NCBI GenBank assembly: GCA_011503125.2
Contig: WWBZ02000022.1
Coordinates: 3,162,001-3,226,000 of the forward strand
Source of the DNA: Botryosphaeria dothidea
Taxonomy: Eukaryota; Ascomycota; Dothideomycetes; Botryosphaeriales; Botryosphaeriaceae
Direction of reading: 5' to 3'
Length of the DNA: 64,000 nucleotides
Within the stretch, counting starts at the first letter, position 1. Every line of letters begins with the position of its first letter. Below the pieces are notes generated by a model. That model saw only the letters and a program-made list of their open reading frames with translations, did no database searches and had not been told where the DNA came from. The position numbers and the translations under genes were made by a program. Positions 23,100 through 34,761 of this stretch are shown in pieces.

Positions 23100-26000
23100 G
23101 CGATCACCTCACTATCTCTTCTTTTCTGGGCCAAAGACAGAGCATAATTCGGCTTAATCAGGACACTTTCCGTTCTTAGTCCCCAAGCGGGACCTATCTT
23201 CTTTTCTTTTGTCTTTTTCTAGTCTGTTGCTATTGATCAGCGAGCGGGGCGTCAGGAACTTGGGCACTTTAGGTGGGCATTCGGACAGGCGTAATTGGTG
23301 GGAAGACGGGGCACTTTCGGTGATGACTTATCAGCGTCTGCCTGGGTTGTTCATATGATACCGGTATCCGAAAGGATCGTACTTCTTATTTCTCGGTTTT
23401 TTGGTCATACAGCGCAAAAGGCCCTGCAGCGGGCAAATAGTGTGCAATGATAACTTTTAACCACCTCATCTCACGTTCCAAAATATTACGAACGGAGAAC
23501 TCTGTGCGCTCCTAAGAAGAACACTAATGAAACATAGGGAGTCTCTTGGGAGATCAGCTGGCCGAAAAGCTTTCCTTCTGTCGGCCTTTGTTGTTTACCT
23601 CACAGAATAGTACTCAGTGGCTCGAGAACAGGCTCCCGCCCCCCTCCAGTGACACTACTTGATCATTCATCCATTAATACTCAACTACATATTAGACGGA
23701 TAGGCTACCAGCCTCAAAGGGCCAACCTCTCCACCTCTCACGTGAACAACAAAGCTGCCCCCCACTTGGCCCGCCTCCCTCACCTGGCATCTTACTCCCG
23801 TCTCCAGCCTGGAGATGGTTTCTCCGAAGGCAACAGCAAAATGACACTTCAGCCTGACTTGATGAGGAGGGTGAGGCTGTGCTCAGGGGTGCCTGGAAGG
23901 CGGTAGAGATGGAAGTGGGCGGGATCGACGGGAGGGAGGCGCAGGTGCGGAAGCTGGCGGAGAGGTTCGGCGGGTGATAGTCAAGAGTGAAGGATGTGTG
24001 GCGGCGAGCAGGGGGGAGGGAGCTGGTTTACCGTTAGGGGAAGACGTCCGCTGAGAGAGCGTTGGTGGAGTTGAGGAGACAGTTATTGGATGGGGAGGAG
24101 GAGGTGTGGATATGTGGCTGGGTGAGTATTGCAACGGTAAGTTGGGACTGTTGGTGAGGTAGGTCACACGTCTTTTTGCTTTTTTGTTGGTGATCTTTTC
24201 GAATGCCAGTTCTTTCCCAAACGGTCAAGTCAGATGTTCCGAATGTGTTATCGATGTTGGTTTCTTTTTGGGCAGTCGGCCCGCTCAGATCGGCAATGAG
24301 ATAGCTCACATCAGCATGGTGAAGATTGTAGTCAGATCTCGCGTTGCTGGCGTTACGCCGGGAAGATCTGTCGTACTGCCTCGATGAACGACTCAGTATT
24401 TCACCCAACGACTTCGTATGGACTCATTGTCGGAAGCTTGGGTCGGAACATGCGGCTGGTTCGGGACAGGACGGTTCGGATCCTTCCGTCCGCTTCGCCC
24501 CGTCCACACTCTATTCTTCTTCTCACTTCGCCCCCAAGAGTCATTTCGGAGATGGGTGACTGTCCTGGCCCTTTTGGGCGAAAAGTCAGCCGTCACTTTC
24601 CTGCTGCCTCACGCTTGGCCCCATCGCTCGCTGAAGGCTATCCATTCCGGCCCACGAGGCGTAGCGTCCGCCGTCCCGGCAAGGCGCCCTGCAGCAGGAC
24701 CCCCATGCCTGACCGGTCAGGCGCCAAAGTCGCGCTCGCCCAGCCACCATTTTTTTTTTCGTACCTGCAGAAAAAATAGATGCAGCAAGTGTTTCACGTA
24801 GACGAACCCACGCGAAGCATCCAGTCAGGGCCGCGCCCTTTCCGTAGACGGCAACTCTGCGACAGCCCGTTAGTCAGTGTGCATGTCTTAGGGCGCCTAC
24901 TTTCCGCGGGACTGGTATCGAAAGTGCCATGGGGCGGCGGCGCTGCTCTCACGTCTTTCTTTAGTAGGCAGTCGACGCGGAGTTGCCATGCAGGGCAAGA
25001 TGGGGCGAGCCCGAGCGCGCGCGTGCACGCGTGCGCTCTATTCTCAGGAACCGGTCCGATTCGAAGGAGGGCAGATCATTGTCCCGGCATCTCGCTTGCG
25101 CGGCACGCCGGCTGGCGTGCGTGCGTGCGGGCGGGCGATTTGAGTCGCGTGGGGCTGGCTGGGTCCCCCAATCCCCATCGCTCATCGCCGGGGGGGAGTG
25201 AGGATGGAGTCTCGGGCGGCTGCGCTCATCATCGTGAGAGCACCGTCCACCCGCGGTGCCCACTCCACCCTGCAGTGCTTCCCCTTTTTTTTTTTGGACG
25301 CCGGCGCACCGCGTGCGTGCCAAAAACCTGTCCCAACGCCCGGCTCATCGGGTTCGGATTGTTCATTTATTTTGGTCTTCGTTGCCCTGCGAGCGCGCTC
25401 TCGGCGGCGGGGCTGCCGCGAGTAAGCTTCAGCCTTGCACTCCCTCCAACCAACCCCCCAGGCAGCGTCTTTATTGACCCACTTGATGCTGCTGTGTGGG
25501 GCGGCTGAGAGGAACGGGAGGAACATGGGGAGTTTGTTGCCCGCCGGACACCTGCGGACGCGATTCTAGGCTTTGGTGGAGGCGTTTGTTGGAAGTGTGA
25601 GAGTCTTGTTTGGATGAAAGCAGGTTTGTTTACAAAAACACTTGGGCCAACTGTTTGTCTCCACCACAACCGAGAATCTCCGCGAAAGGGTACGTCCTCA
25701 GTACAAATCTTATAGCGTCACTTATAGGTATGTGTTTCTTTTCTTAGTATAGTAGAGCCGCGATCGATCGTGACGTCTACATCGGTTAATTTCAGCAGCG
25801 CCCAAACACTTCGCTACGCGCACACCATCGTTAGCCACCACGACGCCAAGCTTGGCTAAAAGGCATTACTACGTCCATCACACTCTACTCTAGGTTTTTG
25901 CTCTTAGCTACTGAGCTTCTCCAGTGCCCTGATATCCGGCGATTCGGACCTCGGCTTTCGAAACCGTTTGGCGCTAGATCTGCAAATTGCATGAAGCATC

Positions 26001-26152
26001 ATGGTGCCACGTTCCGGTTGTCCCGTCGCACGATAGATTGCTTATTACTGCGTCGGACTCGAAGCCGGGATAATTTTCTACCATTCGAACCGAGAGTGAA
26101 CTACCTCATGACTAATTACACCGGCATGCACCACCATTCTCAGCTAATCCTG
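23100..26152. other. 3 kb gene-poor, low-complexity stretch
   Basis: No gene was recognised between cdc14 and the AAA ATPase, which converge here. The segment includes homopolymer runs (T at about 24751-24760, T at about 25288-25297) and a GC-rich core (about 24600-25450) with open frames up to 242 codons that have no coding character. A short minus-strand frame at 24034-24408 has more balanced composition, but I see no splice partner or domain. Confidence 0.4.
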
Positions 26153-28599
26153 TCAGATCACCTGCTCGTCAGCTTTCTCTCCTTCTTCATCTTCCATGAC
26201 CTCTAAGCAGATCCTGAAGTGCTTCATCTCCAGGAGCTGTTTCTCTCTCGAAGCCAACAGCTGGGCTGTCTTGACCATATTCTTGATCTCTCTTCCATTG
26301 AATGGAAGCTTCGATAGCTCCGCAATATCGTCCTCGGTCACAGTGCTTCCGTTCTTCTTCTTCGAAGCTTCAATGAAGTTCTTCCAGATACCTGTTTTCG
26401 CCTCCGTGTCCAACCCCGGATAGTTGATCCTCAGGTGGATGCGAGACCTGAAAGCCTTGTCGAACGTCTCCACGCGGTTGGTTGTGAGGAAGAGGATGCC
26501 CCGGTAGTACTCCAGGAGACGAAGGAACACCGAGACGATCTTGCTGCGCTTAAGGTTGGAGTGGGAGCGCTGCTCGAGGAAGACGTCGGCCTCGTCGAGG
26601 AGGAGCACCGCGTCCCACTTCGCAGCTATTTCGAGGATTTGCTCGAGCTTGGTTTCAACATCGCTAGCTTCCGAGCCCAGTTCGCCCGCCTGCACCGAGT
26701 ACAGCGGCTTCTTGAGACGGTCGGAGACTACATCATCTGTCAGCAGGGATTGAGGGAGGGTGAGGCCGAAAGGAACATACCAGCTTCTGCCGTCAATGTT
26801 TTGCCAAGCCCAGGTGCGCCGTGGAGGAGCATGATGATGCCCTGGCCTGTTTGACTGGTTAACCATGTTTTTCTCTCTAGAGATGGTATGCCTGCGCTGA
26901 CCCTTTCCTTCAATGACATCGTCAAAGACATCTCTGTTCGTTGCTTGGCTTTCCACAAAAGCGAGCATCAACTCCTTGTACTTCCCGGGAAGAACGAGAC
27001 GGTCAAAGGCGTCATAGTTCCATGGAACATCCTTCGCAATGTCGATGAACAGGCTCACTGCGGAAAAGAGTTTCGTCAGCAATGCAAACATTCATCGGAA
27101 TATCCGGATTCCTTACCCCATGCCTTCGACTTCAGATTGCAACCATAAATCACATGCGAAGCCAAGAGGAGCCTGTCATCATTCAAGAATTTATCTTCAG
27201 GCATGGCCTCAGTCTTCTCTTCTGCTTCAAGTCAGCTTGGACAATCAATCTACAGAAATGGTGGGGGCATACCTGTCTCCTGCTCATTTGACTCCTCGTC
27301 ATCTGATTCCGACTCAGAATCTTCTTCCGTTGCTGGCTTGGCGACCTCATCGTCATCATCGTCGTCGTCTTCGCCGCTGTCAAAATCCAACATGGGCTTG
27401 AAATACTCATCACATCTCGTCACATCCGTAAGAGGGATGGATCTGCTTCCGTAGGCTTCGTAAGCAGCTGGATCAATAACGACACGTCCTTTGACCTGAG
27501 TGAAAAGCAGATTGTCAGTAAAGAATACACAAGCGGATGCACTGCCAAAAGCTTACCATGCGTGTGCCACCGCCGCGACCCCATCGGTCGGCTTCAATGG
27601 TTTCGGGAGTGGGTCCCTCATATTCAACAACCGTCGGCTTCATCATCGCCTCCCACCGCTTACCCCGCTGCAGCAGACGCGCCTTGATCTTCTCGTACTG
27701 CGGGTGGAGCTCTGCCGGGAACATCTTCAGCTCAGTGACTTTCATCGATCCAGGGAATCTCCAGCTGTCAAAGGTTTTCTTCTTCCAGCCCAGCCGGACA
27801 CCATCCCATTCGAGCTCGGCGTAGTCCACCGTCATGCAGGAGGGACGGTCGTGGCTGCTGTACTCGGCTGAGAAGACCTTGAAGAACCGATCATATCCTT
27901 CTACCTTGTGGTATACCACCTGGCCGGGCTGGAAGTAGGTGAAGAGCGTGTCGAAGGTGGCCTTGTGCTGCTTGTCGAGCGGCAGCTGCTTGTTCCGCAT
28001 CCTCTGCACGTCCTTCTTGACGAGCGAGTGGAACAGCTGCAAGTGCTCGGAAGCAACGGGGTCCGTCTCCTTCTCCACCGCCTCTTCAAATTGTGGCCAG
28101 ACGTAGTACAGCTCGCGGTACGGCGGCTTGAACACCGGGTTCCGCAGCCGCATGTCCCCGATGTTGTGGTGGTCCTTGAAGAGTTCGCAAAACACGCGCT
28201 TGACATGCGGGCTCTGGACGGTCACGGAAGCCATGCGCAGAGGCTTGCTCTTCAGACCGGTGCGCTCGTGGTGAACGACCAGCGAGTAAAGCTTGTTCGG
28301 AGGAATCTTGCCGGGAGGCGGACCCTTGCGTATCAGATCCTCGGGGTACTCGGCCTGGAATTCCCAATTGTCGTCCTCATCATGAGGACCTTCGTAAAGG
28401 CTTCTGATCTCGGTGACTGATCCTATGACTTTCTTCTCCGGAACATCTGGTTGTGAGTGTTAGCACGGATAGTCCCGCGCATGGCGTCGGGCGGAGTTGT
28501 ACCAGCGTTCTGCTGAGCTGCTTCCGCATTGCTGTCGGCGATAGAGGCAACTTCAACGAAGGAGTCGCCAGATGAGGGCTTGCTGAATATAGAGAACAT
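26153..28599 (-). CDS. AAA-family ATPase with fungal N-terminal (DUF7025-like) domain
   Basis: Seven exons: 28599-28503, 28446-27557, 27495-27273, 27221-27117, 27057-26902, 26846-26781 and 26727-26153. Introns are 51-61 bp; 703 residues. The N-terminal half (ELYYVWPQFEEAV, TYFQPGQVVYHKVEGYDRFF, IPLTDVTRCDEYFKP) is the region found ahead of the ATPase in many filamentous-fungal AAA proteins; an acidic Asp/Glu linker follows. The ATPase core has Walker A GAPGLGKT (500-507), Walker B AVLLLDEADVFLEQR (Asp557, Glu558), sensor-1 LFLTTNRVETFDKAF and the arginine-finger segment FRSRIHL. A mid segment reads IAKDVPWNYDAFDRLVLP. It is not BCS1: there is no transmembrane anchor or BCS1 domain. Catalytic residues are intact; the client is unknown. 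A transposon-like element begins 361 bp upstream of the start codon. Confidence 0.9.
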
Positions 28600-28959
28600 T
28601 TTGATGTCTATTCCGATGAATCTGATGATATGGTTAAAATGGGAAATGTGGCGAACATTTATACCTTGACTTCACCGTGTGTGTTGGGTGACTGCCTGTG
28701 AAGGTGCAGGAGCGGTGAGGTTGTTGCCTATACAGCAAGCTTTAGTTGCGCTGCACAGCATCACCGCGCCTGCTGATTCCAGGCAGAAGGACGGGCGCCA
28801 TACCCGAAAGAGCGACACCGCGCCAGCACATGTATGGGGCCCCCACAATCCTCGCTAAGATCTGGAGGCTCAGATGCTATGTCCCTGTTCTAGCCCGTGG
28901 ATCATGCAAGTTTGTCTCACCTAGCTGCGATGACGGCAATTGGAGAAGTGTTTCTCGAA
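28600..28959. promoter_or_regulatory. AAA ATPase upstream region
   Basis: 360 bp between the start codon at 28599 and the inserted element. The left copy of the 9 bp target duplication (TTTCTCGAA) is 28951-28959. No core promoter motif is assigned. Confidence 0.4.
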
Positions 28960-29369
28960 GGCCGTGACTAATTTCCCCCCCCCCCCCTCTCCTAGGTCAC
29001 ATTGCTTTCTAGAGCGTATAAACACGCTTAGAAGGAATAATAGTTCTTTCTTTATCGTTATCTTACTCTTTTTTCTTCTTTCTCTTATTCTTAAGCTCTA
29101 AGAGGCAGAGAACATAAAGAAAAACCGAAGGTGAATACTTGCTTAGTAAGCAAGATGAGATAGGATGCTTGGTAAGCAACTTACCCTTCTATTCTATACT
29201 TTTTACGAGAGCTTTTTATATAGTAAGAGTAGAAAGAAGGCGTATAGCGGGAGAGAGATAGAGGAAGAAAAAAAAGAAAGGTCTAGTCTTAGCTCTTAGA
29301 AAGCTATATTAGCCTCTAAAGAAATATCTTGTGAATGGAAGAGTGGGGGGGGGGAAATTAGTCACGGCC
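28960..29369. mobile_element. 410 bp non-autonomous DNA transposon (MITE), Mutator-like by target duplication
   Basis: The left end reads GGCCGTGACTAATTT followed by a run of 13 C (28975-28987). The right end is its exact reverse complement after a run of 10 G (29345-29354). Both ends are flanked by the identical 9 bp TTTCTCGAA (28951-28959 and 29370-29378), a target-site duplication. Just inside the C/G runs the two ends share an imperfect second inverted segment (GCTTTCTAGAGC versus GCTTTCTAAGAGC). The interior is AT-rich and much lower in GC than the neighbours, and has no meaningful open frame. So it cannot move by itself. A 9 bp duplication fits the Mutator superfamily (8-11 bp); that assignment is inference. 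It sits between the AAA ATPase promoter and the laccase 3' end. Confidence 0.85.
29138..29154. repeat. Palindrome inside the element
   Basis: CTTGCTTA and TAAGCAAG form two perfect 8 bp arms around a single G. A related, shorter palindrome (TGCTTGGTAAGCA) follows about 15 bp further on. Confidence 0.7.
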
Positions 29370-29378
29370 TTTCTCGAA

Positions 29379-29761
29379 TCATTCGCGCTTTGGGCAACCG
29401 TGTCTGCCTGGCGGCTTCCGCTGCGCCACCGCCCGACGATCCCCGCCCTTCAAACGTTGCGCCGATGCACTCTCACTTTATCGGGATCATTCACGGCGCT
29501 GCGATGAAACTAAATGTTGACTCTTGCCATTATTAAAGACTATTAAAAGTATATTATGACGGACGAGTCCAGATAAGTAGCAGATACAAAACCCAGCCCC
29601 GGCCACGCTAGAGCGAACTACTTCTTATCCAATACAATGCAGGTAATGAGGAGAACAGATGGGAAAGAGCAGACAATGCTAGAACTAAGAAATCAAAGAT
29701 AACGAAGAGCAATGCTTACCAGCCACAGAGGGGTGAAAAAGAAAGACAGGACCCACCCGGC
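29379..29761. other. Laccase 3' flank
   Basis: 383 bp between the element and the laccase stop; no gene seen. Confidence 0.4.
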
Positions 29762-31896
29762 TCAAACCCCGCTATCCACCTGGTCCACAACATTATTCCT
29801 CGTGTAGACTTTCCAGTTCGCACACACCCTCTCCATCTCGCCTTTCCACTCGCCGCTCATCTTCTCGATGTCCTCCGCCCTCTCCATCATGCTCGCGAAC
29901 ATGCCAGTGCTGAGGTGCCACGCGATGTGGCAGTGCAGCGGCCACACGCCCGGGTTGTCCTGCACGTACTGGATCACCAAGTGCCTGTTCGGCGGCAGCT
30001 GGTACACGTCGCGACGGGCGGGGTTTTCTGATTGAACAATTGTGCGGCCATCCCAGTAGCCGGGTCCGGAGGAGAGTATTTGTACGTTGTGGCCGTGGAG
30101 ATGCATGGGCTGTGGGGGCCGGGACCTGTCAGCCAAAACACTTTTGAGAGAGCGGGGTGCTTACGTGATACATGGTCGAGTTGTTGTACATGACAACACG
30201 TACGGTGCGGCTCTGGCCCATGTTGTAGACGTTCCACTCGGGGTTCCAGGGGTGCGATGTGTTGCCCGAGGCGGCCAGGTCGAGGATCGGGTGGTTGTAG
30301 TTTGCGCGGAAGCCGCTGTCGTTGACCATCCAGACCTGGTGCCCTGTTTCATTCGTGGTCCAGCTGAAGTCTAACTCCTGCGTGACTGAAGGGTCGAGGT
30401 CGGCGGGGATGGGATACAGGGGGACGGCCTGGGTGAGAGGGTCGTTCTCACAGAGGCCTTGGTCTGTCTTTGGTGGCCACATAGTGCTGTTCGGCCTGGT
30501 GTTGGGGTTGGCATCGTTGTAATAGATGGCAGCCAAGGCATTGGGTTGGTTGGAGTAGCTGCAGGCCCTGTCATTGGCGATAGTGCTGCGCATCCAATAT
30601 GCATCATTAGAGTCACCGGTAGCTGTAACGAGAACATCAGTTCTTTGGCCAACCTGTTGAGGTCAGTGGAATCCAAGTTTCGTAACAAGAGAGCAGAAAT
30701 ACCGCGAGAGTTACGATCCTTGTGTTGTATGGCTCCACCGCAACGAAGTCATTGGATATCACAGTCATTTCATGTCCATCGATGCTAACGTGCTGCAGAG
30801 AGGCAGATCCTCCGTTGATTAGCCTGAGACGGTGTGTCACGCCTTTTGTGAAATTGAATTTGGCGAGGCCGGCATTGGAAATGCATGGAGTACCATCTGT
30901 GACCAGAGAGCAATCGTAGTCCATCTTGCCGTTTATCATATTGTTGTCCGCTATTGGATTCCAGAGACTCTGATCGATGCCAACAACTGCCGATGGTTCA
31001 GCATTTGAATTTGGTCCAGAATTGGGGTAGCTTACCATCATCGATAAGCTGCAAGTAGTCTTTGTGATACCACTCGTTGAGAAATACCGGGCCAAGGTCA
31101 ATGTCGTATGGAAGTGCACTAGGGCCATGGACAACCACTGGGCCAATGAGACCTCCGGCAGATTGCCCGGAGTAATGAGAGTGATACCATCCTGTTCCTT
31201 AAAGATCGGCTTTAAAAGAGTAAACGAAGGTGTCGTTGGGTGCGATCGGACAGCTTGATACAGAGGGCGTGCCATCCATGAATGGCGTCCCTCTCTGCGT
31301 AAAGCCGTGCCAGTGGATCTGGGTGCCTTCCTCGGGACCGGCTATCTTATTGTGCACAGTGACTGTAATTGTCAGCACTATCCAAATGATTTGTCCACTG
31401 CCGACTTGCCTTCAATATTATCTCCCCAATTAGCTTCGATTAACGGGCCAGGAAACTGTCCGTTGACGAGTAAAACGTCCTTCTTGTACCCATCCGGTGC
31501 CATGGGATGTCGCTCAATTGTAAACTCATATCTGACAGTTTCGCCAGTCTCAGGAGCCCTATCTGATTGTCAGAACAGAGCAGTCGCATGAGCAGAGGGA
31601 GGACGGAGCGCACTCAGTATATGGGTCGGCGTTGGTGCAGGTCTTGCTGCCCCATGGAATACCGTGACCCTGCAGACAACGTTAGTGCCTAATCCAAAGA
31701 AAGTATGAGATCAGCTTACATGGTCCAAAAATCTATGAAGCCTAGGCGCATCGAAGGTGTCCCACTTCGATACTCTACGTCTGTCAGATCGGGCAGGAGT
31801 TGAGCGGCATTAATTCACTGACCCATTAGTCTGTTCTTGACTCAAACCTGCAGTGAAGGCGATGAGCCCTGTGAAGATCTTCGAAGCGAAAGACAT
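29762..31896 (-). pseudogene. Laccase / multicopper oxidase gene with in-frame stop
   Basis: Eight exons fit: 31896-31823, 31780-31720, 31669-31614, 31558-31410, 31362-31036, 30986-30703, 30653-30165 and 30109-29762. They encode 595 codon positions. The first exon gives a signal peptide (MSFASKIFTGLIAFTAGLSQ). Copper motifs are present: IHWHGF, GWYHSHYSG, HPMHLHGHN and WPLHCHIAWHLSTGMF. The protein ends DQVDSGV, like the C-terminal DSG plug of ascomycete laccases. However codon 168 is TAA (31201-31199), exactly where the family has Tyr before Gly in ADLYG; the same frame then continues for over 400 codons with all copper ligands. No intron can remove it. The intron after the fourth exon begins GC, not GT. 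So the secreted oxidase is truncated to 167 residues unless the stop is a sequence error. Family certain; inactivation depends on that one codon. Confidence 0.75.
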
Positions 31897-33813
31897 TGAC
31901 GAAGGAAATGAAGCGAGTGGTGAGAACAGAACAGATAGGGAAATAAAAAGGAAAGGAAAAAGATTAGGGAGAGGAGGTAAACGAGAAATTACCAAGGAAA
32001 TATCTGTGTCTGTGGCGGGGAGATGAAGCCAAGCATTAGCAGGCACTGGGGATTTTATATTGCTGATATTGAGCCTCAAAGAGTTTATCTTTTAGGTTAT
32101 TTGCCATGGGAGGTCTCTGAAACTCGCCACGATTTCCCCTGAATCCGGAAATAGGATGGTGGTCTGATTGCGGGAAGTTCGTGTGGCTTGTCACAAATGG
32201 TGGTGGCTCATTAGACCCCAAAAGTCAGTTCGGCATCGGATGGCGAAGCAAAGCTCGGGCTCTTTAAAAATGATTATTCACCCTCTGTGATGAGTGGTGG
32301 CTTGGAGATGACAGCTGCAATTACGGACAACGAGAGTTCTTCAGGCCTTGATAGTATGGAATTGAGGGCATTCAGAAATGATAGGCATCGGTGTGAATCA
32401 TGATTGAGAGATTAAGTGAGGTGAAATCGTCACGGCTATGGGGTGCGGTGTGATCCTTGGTGTGCTTCAGTGAGATTGACTTTTCATTTCAACGCATCAG
32501 ATAGGCGTGGCGTCAACCGCAACAGACTGTTGTGAAGCGTAGATCTATTTCAAGTGTTGGGTTGTTTTTAATGAAATTCGAGGCTTAAAAATATGTGGCT
32601 TGAGGGTCAAAGTGGAATTTGTGCTATGAATATCTGCTTAATAGCCCCATGATGGACTCTGGCAGTGCTTGCTGACTGCATGGAGAGTGGTAGAAAACCC
32701 TCTCAAAAGATTGTGCCACCGAACAAGCTGGCGAATTTTGCGCATTCTCACTACTCAAAGAAGCTGAGGGATGCAACCTTCTGACCTCTTGAGCCTCAGC
32801 AAGGCAAGACCCGAATCTATGGTTTGCTTCCTGAAAAAGTTTGGTAAGTAAGACTTCGGGAGATGCGCAAGGCTGAGTAGTGGAGGATCTGCAAGTAATC
32901 AATTCGTCGACGAACAGTTGAATAGCAGGCTATAATTATCCAACGCAGCCGAGTGCTCTTTGCATATATGACATAAGATAATGTTTTGGCCTAAACTGGT
33001 TTTGGCAATTCCGAAGCACACTCTTGGTTGGTGTATGTTTCAAGTCGTTCCACAGCCTTCACAGCCATTGGAGATCTGTCCGTCTATTGTTCCCTTTGTG
33101 TGACATCAAAATGTGGCGCAAGGAGACGTCGAGTTCCCCGCGCTTATCCGATCCGATACTGAGACGAACGCGTCATCTGGACTCAGGAGGCTTTCTAAGC
33201 GCCCAGAAGATGCGACGTCCACGAGGCTGAGATGCTAGTCTGGATTCAGCATACTGAGCGGAAAGCTCTTGATTATCAAGAAATATTGAACGTAACGGGA
33301 GAAAGCCAGTTTTCTCCGGTGTATCAGCTGAGCCAGGACGGGAGCCACAGCTCGACCGACGGTCTCTGAGAATGAGAGCATTTCGTTCTACCATTATATT
33401 GGCGCCAAACAGGTTTCGAAAATGGTCTGCATATAAGCGGCTTGCTCCAATGGGGTACCCCGGACTTGGACTAAGCAATCGGCATACTCGATGGATGGAC
33501 ATTGCGGGCGCTCCGATAAAGTTCGATTCGTTTGGCTAAGTAACGTTCGCTTGTAAGCTCCCACGGGGCTGAGATAGGCGCTCACTCGTACTAAGAGATC
33601 CGTTCGCATGGCACAGCCGGGCACTACTCCTAACTCTAGATCCAACTGTCCGTAACATCGGTGTTAGAAAGTTTTTTCCCGCATGAAGGCCGTTATCGTA
33701 ATGTAGACAGAAAGCAGAGAAAGCCTCCATACGAGACGAATTTACTTATCGAATTACTTGATCATCGATTGAGAAACTCTGTAACACGCAAATAAACCCT
33801 ACGAATAGTCTCG
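31897..33813. other. 1.9 kb gap, no gene recognised
   Basis: This contains the laccase promoter next to 31897. Short minus-strand frames (32624-32902, 33173-33502, 33394-33645) overlap one another in different frames and show no domain. Confidence 0.4.
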
Positions 33814-34761
33814 TTATCCTTCTCTTGAAGAAGTAGCAGAATATTGCGCGACCAGATGCTGCGCTTCCGACAATTGGCTCAGCCACAAAGGTGAGTAGGG
33901 CTCGCGTCCAAGTATCCTAAAAGAGCAAAGCTTGATAAAATCTGTATCCGGGCCAGGAAGGATCTTCAAATTTGAACCGTACTGGAAGAAACAACCAGTC
34001 GAGCAGCTCGGCGAGGAGCAGTTAAATCTGTATGTATCAAGCGAGGACCTCGTGATCTTATAACGCTCCGCATATTTCATTACGTGTGCCCGAAGATCTG
34101 AGAATCGTAGGTGAGGACATATCGGCTCGTGTGGTTTAGGAAGTGTATCCAGAGCCTCAAAGAGCGCCGTGGACACGTCCACTGTTGAGTGGAGAACCTC
34201 TATTCTCAGGTGAGTCCACGAGAACACCATGTTGCTGGTAAAGCCGATCTCAAACATGTGCAGATTCGATCGATCGTGAGATTTGTGCGCGCAGATAGAG
34301 CGAACGGGTAATTCTGCACACAATTCCTGCAGATCCAGGTGATTGATTTTTTTGTGAGCGCACAGTCTGATTGATCCGGCGATGGCTATGCATTTGCGCG
34401 CTTCCGGTGCGACGGCGCGCTGCTCGGTGGAAAAATGGTCTGCTTTGTGGGTGTTGCAGCATGCTGAGCACACCGGATCTTTGAGCAAGCCAGCCTTCTC
34501 AGCAACACAAAGCCTGTCGCGACGGCGAAGATTCATAAAGCGATGGTGGGCGATGGTAGGGCTTGGAGAAAGTCTGCTGAGAAATCCTGAGCTACGGACA
34601 AGCCAGAAGAAGCGGCGTGCTGATGCTCCGAGGACGAGGATCTCGCAGCCGGGTAGGTACTCCGCGATCATGAGTATGAGCTCATTTGGTAATCGGTGAA
34701 GGTTTCCATGGGATGCATTGTGTTCTCCATCCGAGGGAGTGGGTATTGGCTGAGAGCTCAT
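33814..34761 (-). CDS. F-box protein
   Basis: A single exon of 315 residues starting MSSQPIPTPSDGEHN. An F-box-like helix pair lies at about residues 22-60 (HRLPNELILMIAEYLPGCE, then SARRFFWLV). The rest is fungus-specific: a Cys cluster CSACCNTHK, the PICPHLRFSDLRAHVMKYAE segment and a second Cys cluster CSSPSCSTGCFFQYG near the C-terminus, which may bind zinc. F-box proteins link substrates to the SCF ubiquitin ligase through Skp1; the substrate is not predictable here. Codon use and composition look normal and the frame is unbroken. It is a different family from the small F-box-like proteins at 44 and 57-61 kb. Confidence 0.75.
   Translation of the reverse strand: MSSQPIPTPSDGEHNASHGNLHRLPNELILMIAEYLPGCEILVLGASARRFFWLVRSSGFLSRLSPSPTIAHHRFMNLRRRDRLCVAEKAGLLKDPVCSACCNTHKADHFSTEQRAVAPEARKCIAIAGSIRLCAHKKINHLDLQELCAELPVRSICAHKSHDRSNLHMFEIGFTSNMVFSWTHLRIEVLHSTVDVSTALFEALDTLPKPHEPICPHLRFSDLRAHVMKYAERYKITRSSLDTYRFNCSSPSCSTGCFFQYGSNLKILPGPDTDFIKLCSFRILGREPYSPLWLSQLSEAQHLVAQYSATSSREG

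Noticed and set aside
24780..25508. 242-codon plus-strand open frame
   Set aside because: Crosses a T-run and overlaps several other frames; no coding pattern or splice context.
26153..28599. BCS1-type mitochondrial AAA protein
   Set aside because: No transmembrane anchor or BCS1 domain; the N-terminal half is that of cytosolic fungal AAA proteins.
31199..31201. Programmed stop read-through in the laccase
   Set aside because: The base after TAA is G, without a known read-through context, and relatives have Tyr here; a mutation or error is simpler.
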